A stretch of 64,000 bases of DNA from NCBI RefSeq assembly GCF_002090155.1, contig NZ_BBRM01000003.1, positions 372,001-436,000 of the forward strand, given 5' to 3'. Origin of the DNA: Demequina sp. NBRC 110056 (GTDB lineage Bacteria; Actinomycetota; Actinomycetes; Actinomycetales; Demequinaceae). Under the pieces are notes generated by a model, which did not search any database, was not told where the DNA came from, and saw only the letters and a list, made by a program, of their open reading frames with translations. Made by a program: the position numbers and the translations under genes. This document shows positions 18,139 to 26,865 of the stretch, piece after piece (position 1 is the first letter of the stretch; each line of letters opens with the position of its first letter).

Positions 18139-18172
18139 ACGGCGTGTCGCCTCCGATTTGGTTCAAACTGTC
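18078..18172. repeat. Palindromic element, family B, copy 2 (overlaps a gene end)
   Basis: Starts GACAGTTCGAACCAAATT and ends GATTTGGTTCAAACTGTC, exactly 95 bp. It supplies codons 277-296 and the stop codon of the upstream orphan gene, and it ends 97 bp before the ftsH start. It is the right boundary of the inserted segment. Confidence 0.87.
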
Positions 18173-18252
18173 AGGAAGCGGCGGAGGCGAGGCGCGACCG
18201 GCCCGCTCCAACGCCGTGAGCGAAACCATTCCGGGCCGCACCAGCACTCGCG

Positions 18253-18258
18253 TAGGCT
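18253..18258 (+). promoter_or_regulatory. -10 box TAGGCT of ftsH
   Basis: TAGGCT lies 10 nt before ATG 18269. No Shine-Dalgarno lies between them, so the ftsH transcript is probably leaderless or nearly so. Confidence 0.45.
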
Positions 18259-18268
18259 TCTGACCACC

Positions 18269-20356
18269 ATGAAGAAGGTCCTCAATCTCCGCTTCATCAT
18301 CCTGCTGGTCCTGTTCGCCGTGCTCATCGGCTGGCTGGTGCCGAGCCTGTTCTCGCCGCGCACCGAGCGGGTGGACACCTCGACCGGCCTCGAGATCCTC
18401 GACACGGGTCTGGTGGACAGCGCCAAGATCGTCGACGGAGACCAGCGCGTGCAACTGGGACTGAGCGAGGACTTCGCCGCCGACCTGCCCGAGGACGCCC
18501 CCGAGGAGTGGGCCGACCTGCCGGGCACCGTCGAGTTCTTCTACGTCGCGCCGCAGGGCGAGCAGATCGTCGACGCGATCGTCGACGCGGACCTCGACCA
18601 GGGCTACGACTCCGAGATCGCGCGCGGCTCGATCTGGAGCACCATCCTCTTCAGCTTCCTGCCGATCTTGCTGCTGGTGGGCCTGTTCTGGTTCCTCATG
18701 TCGAGCATGCAGGGCGGCGGCGGTCGCCTCATGAGCTTCGGCAAGTCCAAGGCGTCGATGGTGACGCCCGACACCCCGACGGTGAAGTTCGAGGACGTCG
18801 CCGGCGTCGACGAGGCCGTCGAGGAGCTCAAGGAGATCGAGGAGTTCCTCGAGAGCCCCGCGAAGTTCCAGGCCGTGGGCGCCAAGATCCCCAAGGGCGT
18901 GCTGCTGTACGGCCCTCCCGGCACCGGCAAGACGCTGCTGGCCCGCGCCGTCGCGGGCGAGGCCGGCGTGCCGTTCTTCCACATCTCCGGATCCGACTTC
19001 GTCGAGATGTTCGTCGGTGTGGGCGCGAGCCGCGTCCGTGACCTCTTCGAGCAGGCGAAGAAGAACGCCCCGGCGATCATCTTCGTCGACGAGATCGACG
19101 CCGTCGGCCGCCACCGCGGCGCCGGCATGGGCGGCGGCCACGACGAGCGCGAGCAGACGCTCAACCAGATGCTCGTCGAGATGGACGGCTTCGACGCCAC
19201 CACCAACGTCATCATGATCGCGGCCACCAACCGGCCCGACATCCTCGACCCCGCGCTGCTGCGCCCGGGCCGCTTCGACCGCCAGGTGGGCGTCGAGGCC
19301 CCTGACCTCAAGGGCCGCCGCAAGGTGCTCGAGGTCCACGCCAAGGGCAAGCCCATCTCGCCCGAGGTCGACCTCGAGGCCATGGCGCGCCGCACCCCCG
19401 GCTTCACGGGCGCTGACCTCGCGAACGTCCTCAACGAGGCGGCGCTGCTCACGGCTCGCAAGGACCAGCAGCTGATCGGGCCGCGCGAGGTGGACGAGGC
19501 GATCGACCGCGTCATCGCCGGCCCGCAGAAGCGCACCCGCGTGATGAACGACCACGACAAGTCGGTGACCGCGTACCACGAGGGCGGCCACGCGCTCGTG
19601 GCGGCGGCGATGAACCACACCGACCCCGTCACGAAGGTCACGATCCTTCCCCGCGGCCGCGCCCTGGGCTACACGATGGTGATGCCGCAGGAGGACCGCT
19701 ACTCGAAGACCCGCAACCAGCTGCTCGACAACCTCGCGTACGCGATGGGCGGCCGCGTCGCGGAGGAGCTCGTGTTCGGCGACCCGTCGACCGGCGCGAG
19801 CAACGACATCCAGCAGGCCACCGAGATCGCCAAGCAGATGGTCACCGAGTACGGCATGTCCACGGACGTCGGCTCGGTGCGCCTCGCGGGCAGCTCGGGC
19901 GAGGTCTTCCTGGGCCGCGACATGGGCCACGGCCGCGACTACTCCGAGGCCAAGGCCGCGACCGTCGACCACGAGATCCGCGAGCTCATGGACAACGCGA
20001 TGGCGGAGGCCACCAAGGCGCTCCAGGCCAACCGCGGCGTCCTCGATCGCCTCGCCGAGGAGCTCCTCGAGAAGGAGACCCTGGGCGAGAACGAGCTCGC
20101 CGAGATCTTCGCCGACGTCAAGAAGGTCGCCAAGCGCAAGCACTGGATCAGCGGCGACTGGGCGCCCAAGACCGCGCCGCGCAAGAAGCCCGTCACGGCC
20201 CCGCCGCCGCCCAAGGAGGAGCCGGTCGACGCGGTCGTCTCCGAGGCGACCGACGCCAGCAGCGCCGATGCGCCCGCCGGGCTGGCATCGGACGTCGCCG
20301 ATGCGCCGCATCAGTCGGGCGCGGACGACGCGACCGACCAGCAGCGCCCCGAGTAG
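18269..20356 (+). CDS. ftsH: ATP-dependent zinc metalloprotease FtsH
   Basis: 695 residues from ATG 18269 (MKKVLNLRF). A longer in-frame start at 18158 would read through repeat B2 and gives a basic non-homologous leader, so I reject it. Two membrane segments (about 8-27 and 125-147) flank the extracytoplasmic domain. The Walker A motif GPPGTGKT starts at 215, followed by FVDEIDAVG (Walker B) and the second region of homology. The zinc site HEGGH starts at 437. FtsH degrades misfolded or regulatory membrane and cytosolic proteins. The Ala/Asp-rich tail (about 640-695) is longer than in most FtsH and contains two GCCGATGCG words as Ala-Asp-Ala. folE follows with 9 bp spacing. Confidence 0.97.
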   Translation: MKKVLNLRFIILLVLFAVLIGWLVPSLFSPRTERVDTSTGLEILDTGLVDSAKIVDGDQRVQLGLSEDFAADLPEDAPEEWADLPGTVEFFYVAPQGEQIVDAIVDADLDQGYDSEIARGSIWSTILFSFLPILLLVGLFWFLMSSMQGGGGRLMSFGKSKASMVTPDTPTVKFEDVAGVDEAVEELKEIEEFLESPAKFQAVGAKIPKGVLLYGPPGTGKTLLARAVAGEAGVPFFHISGSDFVEMFVGVGASRVRDLFEQAKKNAPAIIFVDEIDAVGRHRGAGMGGGHDEREQTLNQMLVEMDGFDATTNVIMIAATNRPDILDPALLRPGRFDRQVGVEAPDLKGRRKVLEVHAKGKPISPEVDLEAMARRTPGFTGADLANVLNEAALLTARKDQQLIGPREVDEAIDRVIAGPQKRTRVMNDHDKSVTAYHEGGHALVAAAMNHTDPVTKVTILPRGRALGYTMVMPQEDRYSKTRNQLLDNLAYAMGGRVAEELVFGDPSTGASNDIQQATEIAKQMVTEYGMSTDVGSVRLAGSSGEVFLGRDMGHGRDYSEAKAATVDHEIRELMDNAMAEATKALQANRGVLDRLAEELLEKETLGENELAEIFADVKKVAKRKHWISGDWAPKTAPRKKPVTAPPPPKEEPVDAVVSEATDASSADAPAGLASDVADAPHQSGADDATDQQRPE

Positions 20357-20365
20357 CGTGGACGC

Positions 20366-21244
20366 ATGAGCGGCCACGACGAGGAGCGCAACGGCGCGCC
20401 GGGCTCTGGGAGCCCGGCCGATCCGGGTCAGTCCGAGCCGGGCCACGAGCAGCCGGGCTGGGAGGGGCGCGAGCCCGCGGACTCTCGGGATGATGCGGAC
20501 GAGACCTCGGACGGCGGGGACGTGTTCGACGACCTGCGCCTCGACGGCGCGGGCCTCGAGAGCCCGCCCCCCGTGGTCCCGGCGATGGAGGTGCCTGGCG
20601 GTGCCCACAGCCAGGCGTCCCCCAGCCAGTCGTCTCACGGCCCCGTCGACGACGAGCCCGTACGCCCGGCAGGTCAGGCGGGCGTCGACCACGCGCGAGC
20701 CGAGGCCGCGGTCCGCGAGCTGCTGCTCGCGATCGGCGAGGACCCCGACCGCGACGGGCTGAAGGACACCCCGGGCCGCGTCGCACGCGCCTACGAGGAG
20801 TTCTTCGCCGGTCTGTCGCAGGACCCGGGCGAGATCCTCAGCACGGTCTTCGAGCTGGGCCACGAGGAGATGATCCTCGTCAAGGACATCGAGCTGTACT
20901 CGATGTGCGAGCACCACCTGGTGCCGTTCCACGGCGTTGCCCACGTGGGCTACATCCCGGGGGAGGACGGCCGCATCACCGGACTGAGCAAGTTGGCTCG
21001 CTTGGTTGAGGTCTACGCCCGTCGGCCGCAGGTGCAGGAGCGCCTCACGACCCAGGTCGCCGACGCGCTCGTGAAGCACCTGGGTGCTCGCGGCGTGATC
21101 GTCGTGGTCGAGGCGGAGCACCTGTGCATGTCGATGCGCGGCATCCGCAAGCCGGGCTCGCGCACCGTCACCAGCGCCGTGCGCGGCGTCATGCGCGACG
21201 GCGCCACGCGCGCGGAGGCGATGAGCCTCATCGTGGGGCGCTGA
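20366..21244 (+). CDS. folE: GTP cyclohydrolase I with acidic N-terminal extension
   Basis: 292 residues against about 190-200 for the family. The first ~107 residues are a Gly/Pro/Asp/Glu-rich low-complexity leader, and the enzyme core begins at [10 protein letters not shown]. The core holds the zinc-binding [25 protein letters not shown] and the second Cys in EHLCMSMRG. It converts GTP to dihydroneopterin triphosphate, the first step of folate synthesis. A TAGCGT box lies 6 nt before ATG 20366, overlapping the ftsH stop, which supports this start as leaderless. An internal start near MEVPGG (about residue 75) would still leave a leader. folP follows immediately, so this is a folate operon. 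Confidence 0.93.
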   Translation: MSGHDEERNGAPGSGSPADPGQSEPGHEQPGWEGREPADSRDDADETSDGGDVFDDLRLDGAGLESPPPVVPAMEVPGGAHSQASPSQSSHGPVDDEPVRPAGQAGVDHARAEAAVRELLLAIGEDPDRDGLKDTPGRVARAYEEFFAGLSQDPGEILSTVFELGHEEMILVKDIELYSMCEHHLVPFHGVAHVGYIPGEDGRITGLSKLARLVEVYARRPQVQERLTTQVADALVKHLGARGVIVVVEAEHLCMSMRGIRKPGSRTVTSAVRGVMRDGATRAEAMSLIVGR

Positions 21245-21249
21245 GCCGC

Positions 21250-22092
21250 ATGCCGTCGCTGCCCGTCCAGGGCCGCACCCTCGTCATGGGCATCCTCAAC
21301 GTGACGCCGGACAGCTTCAGCGACGGCGGTCGCTGGGACAGCGCCGATGCGGCCATCGCCCGCGGCCTCGAGCTCGCCCGCGAGGGCGCGGACATCGTCG
21401 ACGTGGGCGGCGAGTCCACCCGCCCCGGCGCCGCCCGCGTCGAGCCCGGCGAGGAGGTCACCCGGGTCCTGCCCGTGGTCGAGGCGCTCGCCGCCGAGGG
21501 CGTGCCCGTGAGCATCGACACCATGCGCGCCCGCACCGCTCGCGCCGCCGTCGACGCGGGCGCATGCCTGGTCAACGACGTGTCCGGCGGCCTCGCCGAC
21601 CCGGACATGGGCCGCATCGTCGCGGAGCTCGAGTGCGACTACGTCGCGATGCACTGGCGCGCCCACTCCACGCAGATGGACGACCTCGACGTCTACGCCG
21701 ACGTCGTGGGTGAGGTGGGTACGGAGCTCAGCGAGCGCATCGGCGCCCTGACCGCGGCAGGGGTCGACCCGGCCCGGATCATCCTCGACCCCGGCCTGGG
21801 CTTCGCCAAGGTCGCCGACTCCAACTGGCCGCTGCTCGCCCGGATGGGCGAGTGGTCGGGAGGAGCGCGCGTGCTCGTCGGCGCGAGCCGCAAGCGCTTC
21901 CTGGGCGCCGCGATCGCTCGCGACGGGATCGACGCCTCTGACCCCAGCGTGCGCGAGCACGCCACGACGGCCGTGACGACGCTCGCGGCCCACCACGGCG
22001 CCTGGGCCGTGCGGGTGCACGACGCCCGCGCCGCCCGCGACGCCATCGCCGTCGCGTCTGCTTGGCAGAACGCCACTTCCACGCCAGAGTGA
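21250..22092 (+). CDS. folP: Dihydropteroate synthase
   Basis: 280 residues from ATG 21250 (MPSLPVQGRTL), 5 bp after folE. Upstream in-frame starts would overlap folE and add non-homologous sequence. Family blocks: MGILNVTPDSFSDGG, DIVDVGGESTRPGA, SIDTMRA, NDVSGG, ILDPGLGFAK and VGASRKRF. It joins p-aminobenzoate to hydroxymethyl-dihydropterin pyrophosphate to give dihydropteroate and is the sulfonamide target. The loop residues around TRPG appear normal. One GCCGATGCG word near the N-terminus encodes Ala-Asp-Ala. It is co-transcribed with folE and the folB/folK fusion. Confidence 0.96.
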   Translation: MPSLPVQGRTLVMGILNVTPDSFSDGGRWDSADAAIARGLELAREGADIVDVGGESTRPGAARVEPGEEVTRVLPVVEALAAEGVPVSIDTMRARTARAAVDAGACLVNDVSGGLADPDMGRIVAELECDYVAMHWRAHSTQMDDLDVYADVVGEVGTELSERIGALTAAGVDPARIILDPGLGFAKVADSNWPLLARMGEWSGGARVLVGASRKRFLGAAIARDGIDASDPSVREHATTAVTTLAAHHGAWAVRVHDARAARDAIAVASAWQNATSTPE

Positions 22093-22096
22093 GGAC

Positions 22097-23866
22097 ATGA
22101 CTGTGCACATGCGCCCGTACGTCAAGGACGGCATCGAGCTGGACCAGATCGCGGTCGAGGGCATCCGGGTCACCGGGTTCCACGGCGTCAACGCGAACGA
22201 GCGCGAGGGAGGACAGCTCTTCTACGCGGACGTGGTCGCGCACGTCTCGACTCGCGCTGCCGGCGACGGCGACGACCTGACGAAGACCGTCAACTACTCG
22301 GACCTCGCCGACCGCGCCGCGGAGGTGCTCGCCGGGTCGCCGTTCAAGCTCATCGAGGCCGTCGCCGCGCACATCGCGCGCGAGCTGCTCGAGTTCGACG
22401 GGGTGCACTGCGTCGACGTCACCGTCCACAAGCCCCAGGCGCCGCTGCACGTCGAGTTCAAGGACGTGACCGTCACCATCCGTCGCGACACGAAGAGCGG
22501 CGGTCTGTGGGCGGACAAGCGCATCGGCTCGTCGGCGGGCTTCCCCGACGACCCCAACTCGCCCGAAGGCTCGCACCCTCCCCGCGACCTCATGGACGTG
22601 CGCCCCGCGCAGCCGGTCCGCGCGCTCATCGCGATGGGCGGCAACCTCGGCGAGGTGGAGCCCACGTTCCGCGAGGCGCTCAACGAGATCCACCGCGTCA
22701 GCGGCGTGACGATCCTGTCGGTCGCGCCCCTGGTCCGCTCCGTGCCCGAGGGCGGCGCCTCACAGCCCGACTACCTCAACACCGTGGTGCGCGTCGAGAC
22801 GGCGCTCGCCCCGCGCGAGCTGCTCGCCGCCCTGCACGGCATCGAGATGGTGCACGGCCGCGACCGCACCGTGCCCGGCTCGGCGCGCACGCTCGACCTC
22901 GACCTCGTCCAGTTCGACGGCGTGCAGGGCGAGACCGAGGACCTGGTCCTGCCCCACCCGCGCGCCCACCAGCGCGGTTTCGTGGTGCTGCCGTGGGTCG
23001 CCATGGAGCGCGACGCGGTGCTCGAGCCGCACGGCTCCGTCGCCGACCTCGCGCGCGCCGCGCAGTTCGACGGCGTGACGCTCGTCAGCGCCGAGTGGCC
23101 CCGCGTGCCCGCGCCCGAGGCGCTCGCCCACACCGGCGAGCAGGCGCAGGCGCCTACCGCGCCCGTGACCGGCGCGACCCCGGTGGCCGCCAGCCCCGTC
23201 GCGGCCGCGTCCGTCCCCGCGTCGGCGCCCGCGCCCGTCGAGACGCCGGCGTCGGCAGTGTCCGAGCCGTCTCCGATCCCTGACGCCGATGCGCTCGCCG
23301 GAGAGACTGGCCCCGCCTCACCCGAGCAGGTGGCGCCGGACACCGTCGTGCCGACCTACGAGACCGAGCCCTCCGTCCCGTCGTCGTTGCCCGCGACCGA
23401 GGCTCCGCAAGACGCGCTGTCGCAGCCGAGCGTGGCTCCCGTGACCGACAGCCAGCCCGTGTCGCCGTACGCGCCCGCGTCCCAGCCCAGCGTCGCGCCC
23501 GCCTCGGACGTGCCGCCCGTGTCGCCGTACGCGGCACCGTCGACTCCGCCGGCGCAGGAGTCGGCAGCCCCCGCCCGCCCCACCTTCCAGCCCTCCGCGC
23601 CCGAGTCGCCCACCCCGCCCTCGTCTGCGCCCGAGGCGACGGCCGGTGAGCCGGCGACCAGCGCATCGGCTCCGGCGGCCGACCCGAACGATCCGCTCGC
23701 CCCCTTCGAGACGCCTTCCGCGTCGAGCGCCCCCGCGGCGCCGCAGTGGGCGCCCGTGACGGACACGCAGCCGCAGGGCACGCCGGGCGTCCCGACGCGC
23801 ACGTCCTTCGGGGTCGCGCGGCAGACCCCGCCGCCCAGCTCCGAGAGCGCCGACCCCACCCCGTAG
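22097..23866 (+). CDS. folB/folK: Bifunctional dihydroneopterin aldolase / HPPK with long Pro-Ala tail
   Basis: 589 residues, a fusion. Residues about 15-140 are FolB (GFHGVNANERE, then NYSDLADRA and the FKLIEAVA block). Residues about 172-335 are FolK (IAMGGNLGEVEPTF, VPEGGASQPDYLNTVVRVET, GRDRTVPGSARTLDLDLV, HPRAHQRGFVVLP). It performs two successive steps from dihydroneopterin to hydroxymethyl-dihydropterin pyrophosphate. From about 345 to 589 it is a Pro/Ala/Ser/Val-rich disordered tail with repeated VAPxxDxxPVSPYA units, absent from ordinary FolK. The usual WGPRTLDLDL is replaced by VPGSARTLDLDL. ATG 22097 follows GAGGAC, 4 bp after folP. Confidence 0.93.
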   Translation: MTVHMRPYVKDGIELDQIAVEGIRVTGFHGVNANEREGGQLFYADVVAHVSTRAAGDGDDLTKTVNYSDLADRAAEVLAGSPFKLIEAVAAHIARELLEFDGVHCVDVTVHKPQAPLHVEFKDVTVTIRRDTKSGGLWADKRIGSSAGFPDDPNSPEGSHPPRDLMDVRPAQPVRALIAMGGNLGEVEPTFREALNEIHRVSGVTILSVAPLVRSVPEGGASQPDYLNTVVRVETALAPRELLAALHGIEMVHGRDRTVPGSARTLDLDLVQFDGVQGETEDLVLPHPRAHQRGFVVLPWVAMERDAVLEPHGSVADLARAAQFDGVTLVSAEWPRVPAPEALAHTGEQAQAPTAPVTGATPVAASPVAAASVPASAPAPVETPASAVSEPSPIPDADALAGETGPASPEQVAPDTVVPTYETEPSVPSSLPATEAPQDALSQPSVAPVTDSQPVSPYAPASQPSVAPASDVPPVSPYAAPSTPPAQESAAPARPTFQPSAPESPTPPSSAPEATAGEPATSASAPAADPNDPLAPFETPSASSAPAAPQWAPVTDTQPQGTPGVPTRTSFGVARQTPPPSSESADPTP

Positions 23867-23868
23867 CC

Positions 23869-24339
23869 GTGCAGCACCTCACCTGGCAGCGACTCGCCGC
23901 CGTCGGGCTGGCGGCGCTCGCGCTCGCGTGGATCCTCACGGACCAGATCGAGCGCGGTGGCGCGACGCCCCTCGCGGTGCCGTGGACCTTCGACGTCGTG
24001 TGCGTGGCCGCCGGCGTGCTCGCGCTGTGGCTCGGCTGGCAGGTCCGCCAGTACCTCGCGGGCAAGAAGCCCGAGCTCGACGGGCTGCGCGCCGCCCGCA
24101 CCGTGGTCTACGCGCAGGCGAGCGCCTACGTGGGTGCCATCATCGCGGGCGCGTGCGGCGGGTACGCGCTCGGCCTGCTCGACGGGTGGAGCCACGGGCC
24201 GCGGCGCGAGGTGATCATCTCGGCGCTCATCGCGGCGGCCTGCGCGCTCGCGATGATGGTCGCCGGGATCATCGCCGAGCGCTGGTGCCGCCACGGGGGC
24301 GACGACGAGCTCGAGCAGACGGACGCCCAGCCGGCCTGA
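23869..24339 (+). CDS. DUF3180 membrane protein
   Basis: 156 residues from GTG 23869, which lies 2 bp after the folK stop and so is probably translationally coupled. Four hydrophobic segments are seen (about 7-23, 32-50, 80-102, 110-130), with a GWQVRQYLAGKKPELDGLRAA loop between the second and third. The C-terminal tail is acidic. This is the small DUF3180 protein that sits next to folK in many actinobacteria, including mycobacteria. Function unknown. An upstream in-frame start at 23746 lies inside folK and is rejected. Confidence 0.85.
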   Translation: MQHLTWQRLAAVGLAALALAWILTDQIERGGATPLAVPWTFDVVCVAAGVLALWLGWQVRQYLAGKKPELDGLRAARTVVYAQASAYVGAIIAGACGGYALGLLDGWSHGPRREVIISALIAAACALAMMVAGIIAERWCRHGGDDELEQTDAQPA

Positions 24340-24380
24340 TCGAGCCCGCGGAACCCAGCCCGCGCACTGGCCCTCCTCCT

Positions 24381-24475
24381 GACAGTTTGAACCAAACTGC
24401 GGCGCGACACCCCGGTGCGTGACGCGTGAGCCGGGATGCACCGGGGTGTCGTCGCCTCGATTGGTTCAAACTGTC
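24381..24475. repeat. Palindromic element, family B, copy 3
   Basis: Starts GACAGTTTGAACCAAACT and ends GATTGGTTCAAACTGTC, exactly 95 bp. It has an inner, almost perfect second stem (GCGACACCCCGGTGC with GCACCGGGGTGTCGTC). It sits in the DUF3180-to-PH gap directly after a degenerate CGCACTGGCCCTCC word. Confidence 0.9.
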
Positions 24476-24548
24476 AGGGAAGCGGAGGCAGAGGCAGTAG
24501 GGGGAGCCCCGCGCCCGGGCCCCTCGCGCCGCCTGGCAGACTGGGCGC

Positions 24549-25028
24549 ATGACGCTGTTCGAGCCCGATGCCGCCGACTGGCAGTACGTGTCCCGCAAGC
24601 TGATCCCCGCGCGCATCATCACGCTGTGGCTGTGGATCGCGATCCCGCTGCTCGCCAGCGTCGTGCTGGGCATCCTCGCGAGCGCGTGGGTCTTCACCGC
24701 CGCGGGCGTGGCGCTCATCGTCGGCCTGTGGGGCAGCTGGCTCGTCTACCGCCAGGTCACCGCGCACGCCTGGGTCGAGCGCGAGGACGACCTGGTCGTG
24801 AAGAAGGGCCGCATGTGGCGCACCGTCACGGTCGTGCCTTACGGCCGCATGCAGTACGTCGAGGTCCAGGCCGGGCCCATCGCCCGCGCGTTCGGCATCG
24901 CCAACGTCCAGCTGCACACCGCGTCCCCCGGCACCGACGCCGCGATCGCCGGCGTGCCCGAGTCCGAGGCCGCCCGCCTGCGCGACCGCCTCACCAGCCG
25001 CGGCGAGGCCCAGCTGGCCGGTCTGTGA
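24549..25028 (+). CDS. PH-domain membrane protein (YdbS/bPH2-like)
   Basis: 159 residues. Two adjacent membrane segments (about 22-42 and 48-66) precede one bacterial PH domain, typified by EREDDLVVKKGRMWRTVTVVPYGRMQYVEVQAGPIARAFG and AxVQLHTAS. The family is membrane-associated and its ligand is unknown. It is paired with the following YdbT-like gene 7 bp downstream, as in Bacillus ydbS-ydbT and many actinobacteria. ATG 24549 has a CAGACT box 7 nt upstream, suggesting a leaderless start. It lies between folK and panC genes but has no known role in either pathway. Confidence 0.85.
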   Translation: MTLFEPDAADWQYVSRKLIPARIITLWLWIAIPLLASVVLGILASAWVFTAAGVALIVGLWGSWLVYRQVTAHAWVEREDDLVVKKGRMWRTVTVVPYGRMQYVEVQAGPIARAFGIANVQLHTASPGTDAAIAGVPESEAARLRDRLTSRGEAQLAGL

Positions 25029-25035
25029 GCCCCGC

Positions 25036-26865
25036 GTGAACGACCCGATCCCCGTCATCCCCGCGCGCGGCCCGCAGGTGCTCTACCGCGCGCCGCGCGA
25101 GTGGTCGCGCATGCATCCCGTCTCGCCGCTGCTGGGCGGCTGGGCCGTCATGGCCGTGGCGCTGACCATCGCCGCGTACAACATCGCCCCCAGCTGGACG
25201 GGCGTCGATCCCGGCGTACAGGAGATCGCCCACGTGGTGACGCGGTCCATCCTGTGGTTCATCGCCGGCGTGCTGGTGATCATGGCGCTGACGGTCGGGT
25301 TCGGCTACCTCCAGTGGCGCGTCAACGAGTTCCGCCTCAGCGACGACGCGATCCAGCAGCGCAAGGGCATCCTCGTCAAGCAGCTCAAGCAGGCGCGCCT
25401 CGACCGCCTCCAGGCCGTGGATGTCGTCCAGCCGCTGCTCGCGCGCATCTTCGGCTTCGCGGCGCTCAAGATCGAGGTCGCCGGCGGCGAGGGCTCGGGC
25501 ATCGTCCTGCAGTTCCTGCGCCTGGGCGAGGCCGAGGCCATCCGCAACGAGCTGCTCGTCCTCGCGGCCGGCGTCAAGCGCGCCAAGGCCGAGGGCGCCG
25601 ACGCCTCCCTTGAGGCCGTCACCTCCCGCATCGCCGATGCGCGTGCTGGCACCCCCGTCCAGGGCGCCGATGCGCTGGTCGAGGAGGACCCCGCGGAGCC
25701 TTCCGCTCCTGCCGCGGCCTACGCGACGTCGGGGTCGCTGCGCGACCTCGCGGGCATGCCCGCGGGCGTGGCGGAGGTGAGCGAGTCCGCCGAGCGGCGG
25801 ATGTACGAGGTGCCGCTGCCGCGGCTCATCGCGTCGATCCTGCTGTCGTGGGCGACCGTGTGGCTGGTGCTGGTGCCGGTGCTCCTCGCCGTGGGGATCA
25901 TCATCTTCGGCCGCGTGGTGCAGGACTTCGTGTTCGCGGCCGCGGGCGGATCGCTCGTCGCGATGCTTCCCCTGCTGTTCGGAATCCTCGGCTACTTCTG
26001 GTCGCGGCTGTCCGGCGGCTTCGGGTTCACCGCGGCGATCTCCGAGGACGGCATCCGGCTCAAGCACGGCCTCACCGAGACGCGCCGCCAGACCGTGCCT
26101 CCGGGCCGCGTGCAGGCGATCCGCTTCGAGCAGTCGTTGCTGTGGCGCGGCAAGGACTGGTGGCGGGTCACCATCAACGTGGCCGGCTACCAGGACAACG
26201 CCGAGCAGGTCTCGACGCTGCTGCCCGTCGGCACGCGCCAGGATGCGCTGACCGCGCTGTGGCTCGTGCTGCCCGACCTGGGCGACCCGGACCCGGCCGG
26301 CACGGTGTCGCTTGCGCTGTCCGGGGCCGGCGACGAGGGCGGCTTCACGCCGGTGCCCGCCCGCGCGCGCATCTTCGACCCGATCCAGTGGCGCCAGCGC
26401 GGCGTCCGCGCCACCGACCGCGCGCTGCTGATCCGCCGCGGCCGCCTGGTGCGCGAGGTGTTCGTCGTGCCGCACGAGCGCACGCAGTCGCTCGGCCTGT
26501 CGCAGGGCCCGTGGCAGAAGCGCCGGGGCCTCGCGACGTTCACCGTCCACTCGACCAACGGCCCGGTCAAGCCCGTCGCCGAGCACCTGGACGTCGACGA
26601 CGCCCGCGCGCTGCTCGAGGCGCAGGGCCGTCGTGCAGCCGAGGGGCGCCGCCACCAGACGCCCGAGCAGTGGATGAGCGCCGTCGGCATCAGCGACGCG
26701 GGCACCGCCGACGGCGGCACGGCGAGCGCTGGCGCGTCCCCCGGCACCGACGGAGGCCCGCGCGACGCGGCGGTTCCCGGTGCTGGTGACGACGTCGTGA
26801 CCGGTGTGGGCCAGGCGCGTCCCCCTGAGGGCGACCCCGGCGCGCCCCGCGAGGGCTCGGCGTGA
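25036..26865 (+). CDS. Multi-PH-domain membrane protein (YdbT-like)
   Basis: 609 residues from GTG 25036. Two N-terminal membrane segments (about 34-53 and 70-95) lead into a bPH2 domain (FRLSDDAIQQRKGILVKQ, RLDRLQAVDV). Two more segments (about 270-300 and 305-330) precede a second and third PH domain (LKHGLTETRRQTVPPGRVQA, then RLVREVFVVPHERTQSLGL). The C-terminal tail is Gly/Ala-rich and disordered. The partner is the YdbS-like protein upstream. It overlaps the next gene by 4 bp (GTGA). Two GCCGATGCG words encode Ala-Asp-Ala in the linker. Function in the family is not established; a role in membrane or envelope stress is sometimes proposed. Confidence 0.85.
   Translation: MNDPIPVIPARGPQVLYRAPREWSRMHPVSPLLGGWAVMAVALTIAAYNIAPSWTGVDPGVQEIAHVVTRSILWFIAGVLVIMALTVGFGYLQWRVNEFRLSDDAIQQRKGILVKQLKQARLDRLQAVDVVQPLLARIFGFAALKIEVAGGEGSGIVLQFLRLGEAEAIRNELLVLAAGVKRAKAEGADASLEAVTSRIADARAGTPVQGADALVEEDPAEPSAPAAAYATSGSLRDLAGMPAGVAEVSESAERRMYEVPLPRLIASILLSWATVWLVLVPVLLAVGIIIFGRVVQDFVFAAAGGSLVAMLPLLFGILGYFWSRLSGGFGFTAAISEDGIRLKHGLTETRRQTVPPGRVQAIRFEQSLLWRGKDWWRVTINVAGYQDNAEQVSTLLPVGTRQDALTALWLVLPDLGDPDPAGTVSLALSGAGDEGGFTPVPARARIFDPIQWRQRGVRATDRALLIRRGRLVREVFVVPHERTQSLGLSQGPWQKRRGLATFTVHSTNGPVKPVAEHLDVDDARALLEAQGRRAAEGRRHQTPEQWMSAVGISDAGTADGGTASAGASPGTDGGPRDAAVPGAGDDVVTGVGQARPPEGDPGAPREGSA

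Noticed and set aside
18158-18268. Longer ftsH start inside repeat B2
   Set aside because: It would translate the repeat into a basic non-homologous leader and precede the TAGGCT box. ATG 18269 gives the standard FtsH N-terminus.
17819-21121. An 1100-residue open frame antisense to ftsH and folE
   Set aside because: It mirrors FtsH and FolE codons, has no recognisable domain and crosses a repeat element.
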